This document shows, piece by piece, positions 63,319 through 64,000 of a stretch of DNA of 64,000 nucleotides. Numbering within the stretch: the first letter of the stretch is position 1; each line of letters opens with the position of its first letter. The DNA lies in NCBI RefSeq assembly GCF_000474235.1, contig NZ_BATA01000002.1, forward strand, positions 1 through 64,000, read 5' to 3'. The notes under the pieces were generated by a model that was not told the DNA's origin, did no database searches, and was given only the letters and a program-made list of their open reading frames with translations. Position numbers and translations under genes: made by a program. Origin of the DNA: Halarchaeum acidiphilum MH1-52-1 (lineage in GTDB: Archaea; Halobacteriota; Halobacteria; Halobacteriales; Halobacteriaceae).

Positions 63319-64000
63319 GTGGTCGATATCGCGAGCGTCGTCGCCGGCGCCCCCATCGACAGCCGGATCGTCAGGCTCGCCGTCGCGGTCGGATTGGGTC
63401 TCTTCCTCGGTCTCGAACGCGAGTGGTCGCAGAAGGCCGCGGGCATCCGGACGTTCGCGCTCATCAGCGTCCTCGGCACCGTCTTCACGACGTACGATCG
63501 GGCGATGTGCGGCGCCGACGGCGCCTGTCTCCCCCTCCTCTCGCTCGCCGGCGCGGGCTTCGTCGCCGTCCTCGCCACCGTCCTGATGCTGAACGGCCTG
63601 CGCGGACGGAGCGCCGGCGAGGACGCGAGCCTCCACCTCACGACCGCGGTGAGCCTGCTCGTCGCCTACGGCGTCGGCCTGCTCGTCGGTCTCGGCGACC
63701 TCCTCCCCGCCACCGTCGTCGCCGTCACCTCCTCGCTCCTCCTCGTCTTCAAGCGCGAACTCCACGAACTCGCGTGGGGGCTTTCCGCGGCGGAGTTGCG
63801 CTCCACGGCGGAGTTCGCCATCCTCGCCTTCGTCGTCTACCCGCTCCTCCCGCCGGGCACGTACACTCTCGGGAGCGGAACGTACAGCGTCGCCATCGAA
63901 CCCCGCGTCGTCTGGCTGATGGTCGTCTTCGTCGCCGGCATCGGCATCGCGAACTACGCCGTCGTGAAGACCTACGGCGGCCGCGGCATCGCCGTCACCG
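63319..64000 (+). CDS. MgtC/DUF4010 family membrane protein, 3' end missing
   Basis: The start of a large membrane protein whose GTG at 63319 reads MVDIASVVAGAPIDSRIVRL. An MgtC-like domain follows with VGLGLFLGLEREWSQKAAGIRTFALISVLGTVFT (residues about 26-59), where LERE and GIRTF are family marks. The next 130 residues contain five or six further helices, FKRELHELAWGLSAAEL and FAILAFVVYPLLPPGTY, which match the DUF4010 half. The gene runs off the right edge at 227 residues. Its role is not known. Confidence 0.85.
   Translation, partial: MVDIASVVAGAPIDSRIVRLAVAVGLGLFLGLEREWSQKAAGIRTFALISVLGTVFTTYDRAMCGADGACLPLLSLAGAGFVAVLATVLMLNGLRGRSAGEDASLHLTTAVSLLVAYGVGLLVGLGDLLPATVVAVTSSLLLVFKRELHELAWGLSAAELRSTAEFAILAFVVYPLLPPGTYTLGSGTYSVAIEPRVVWLMVVFVAGIGIANYAVVKTYGGRGIAVT

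Overview
The window is a stretch of chromosome from a halophilic archaeon (class Halobacteria). This rests on the very high G+C content, the strongly acidic predicted proteins, the short or absent 5' leaders behind A/T-rich TATA-like boxes, the archaeal machinery (PAN proteasome ATPase, Mre11-Rad50, PolB) and many small genes of haloarchaeal hypothetical families. No rRNA, CRISPR array or prophage is visible. Names and functions come from reading motifs; no database search was run.

Layout. 1-6.7 kb: PAN (cut by the window edge), a winged-helix protein, the mre11-rad50 repair pair and four small haloarchaeal genes. 6.9-13.3 kb: family B DNA polymerase carrying three inteins, one at each of its three most conserved catalytic motifs. 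13.4-22.9 kb: a DJ-1/PfpI protein, the sufCBD Fe-S assembly operon, a ferritin-like/DtxR pair, a DUF255 thioredoxin-fold protein, purD and a second ferritin-like protein. 23.1-32.4 kb: an amidohydrolase, a luciferase-like oxidoreductase, the sdhCDBA operon, then an M14-like deacylase divergent from a RimK ligase/RimB-like protease fusion, and a DNA glycosylase. 32.4-42.3 kb: a 3-hydroxyacyl-CoA dehydrogenase/enoyl-CoA hydratase fusion, an MFS transporter, a decayed HNH gene, an intron-containing tRNA-Glu, a set of small genes, tRNA-Leu, an inositol-phosphatase-like enzyme and a DUF63 membrane protein. 42.3-48.8 kb: a YcaO cyclodehydratase-like protein, the regulator TbsP, a CHAT-type protease-like protein and glyA. 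48.9-52.7 kb: a decayed secreted repeat protein with a TnpB element inserted at its 5' end. 53-58.5 kb: folD, an esterase, a zinc-ribbon protein, the dhaKLM operon, a structured non-coding stretch and a PadR regulator. 58.5-64 kb: a DASS transporter, a second TnpB element, and membrane proteins including an AI-2E family protein and the start of a MgtC/DUF4010 protein.

Functional links. dhaKLM would phosphorylate dihydroxyacetone with PTS phosphate. TbsP fits control of central carbon flow. sdhCDBA joins the TCA cycle to respiration. glyA and folD are both one-carbon genes and are separated here by the decayed repeat gene and the TnpB element. sufCBD, the two ferritin-like proteins and the DtxR-like regulator suggest attention to iron.

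Quality warning. Six otherwise intact genes (polB, sufC, the hydroxyacyl-CoA dehydrogenase fusion, a small membrane protein, the CHAT gene and glyA) are each broken by what looks like one missing base in a short C or G run. Several are expected to be needed for growth, so systematic single-base deletion errors in the assembly are the simplest explanation; they are annotated here as single genes. The repeat protein at 48.9-51.1 kb has several lesions and a stop codon and looks truly decayed.
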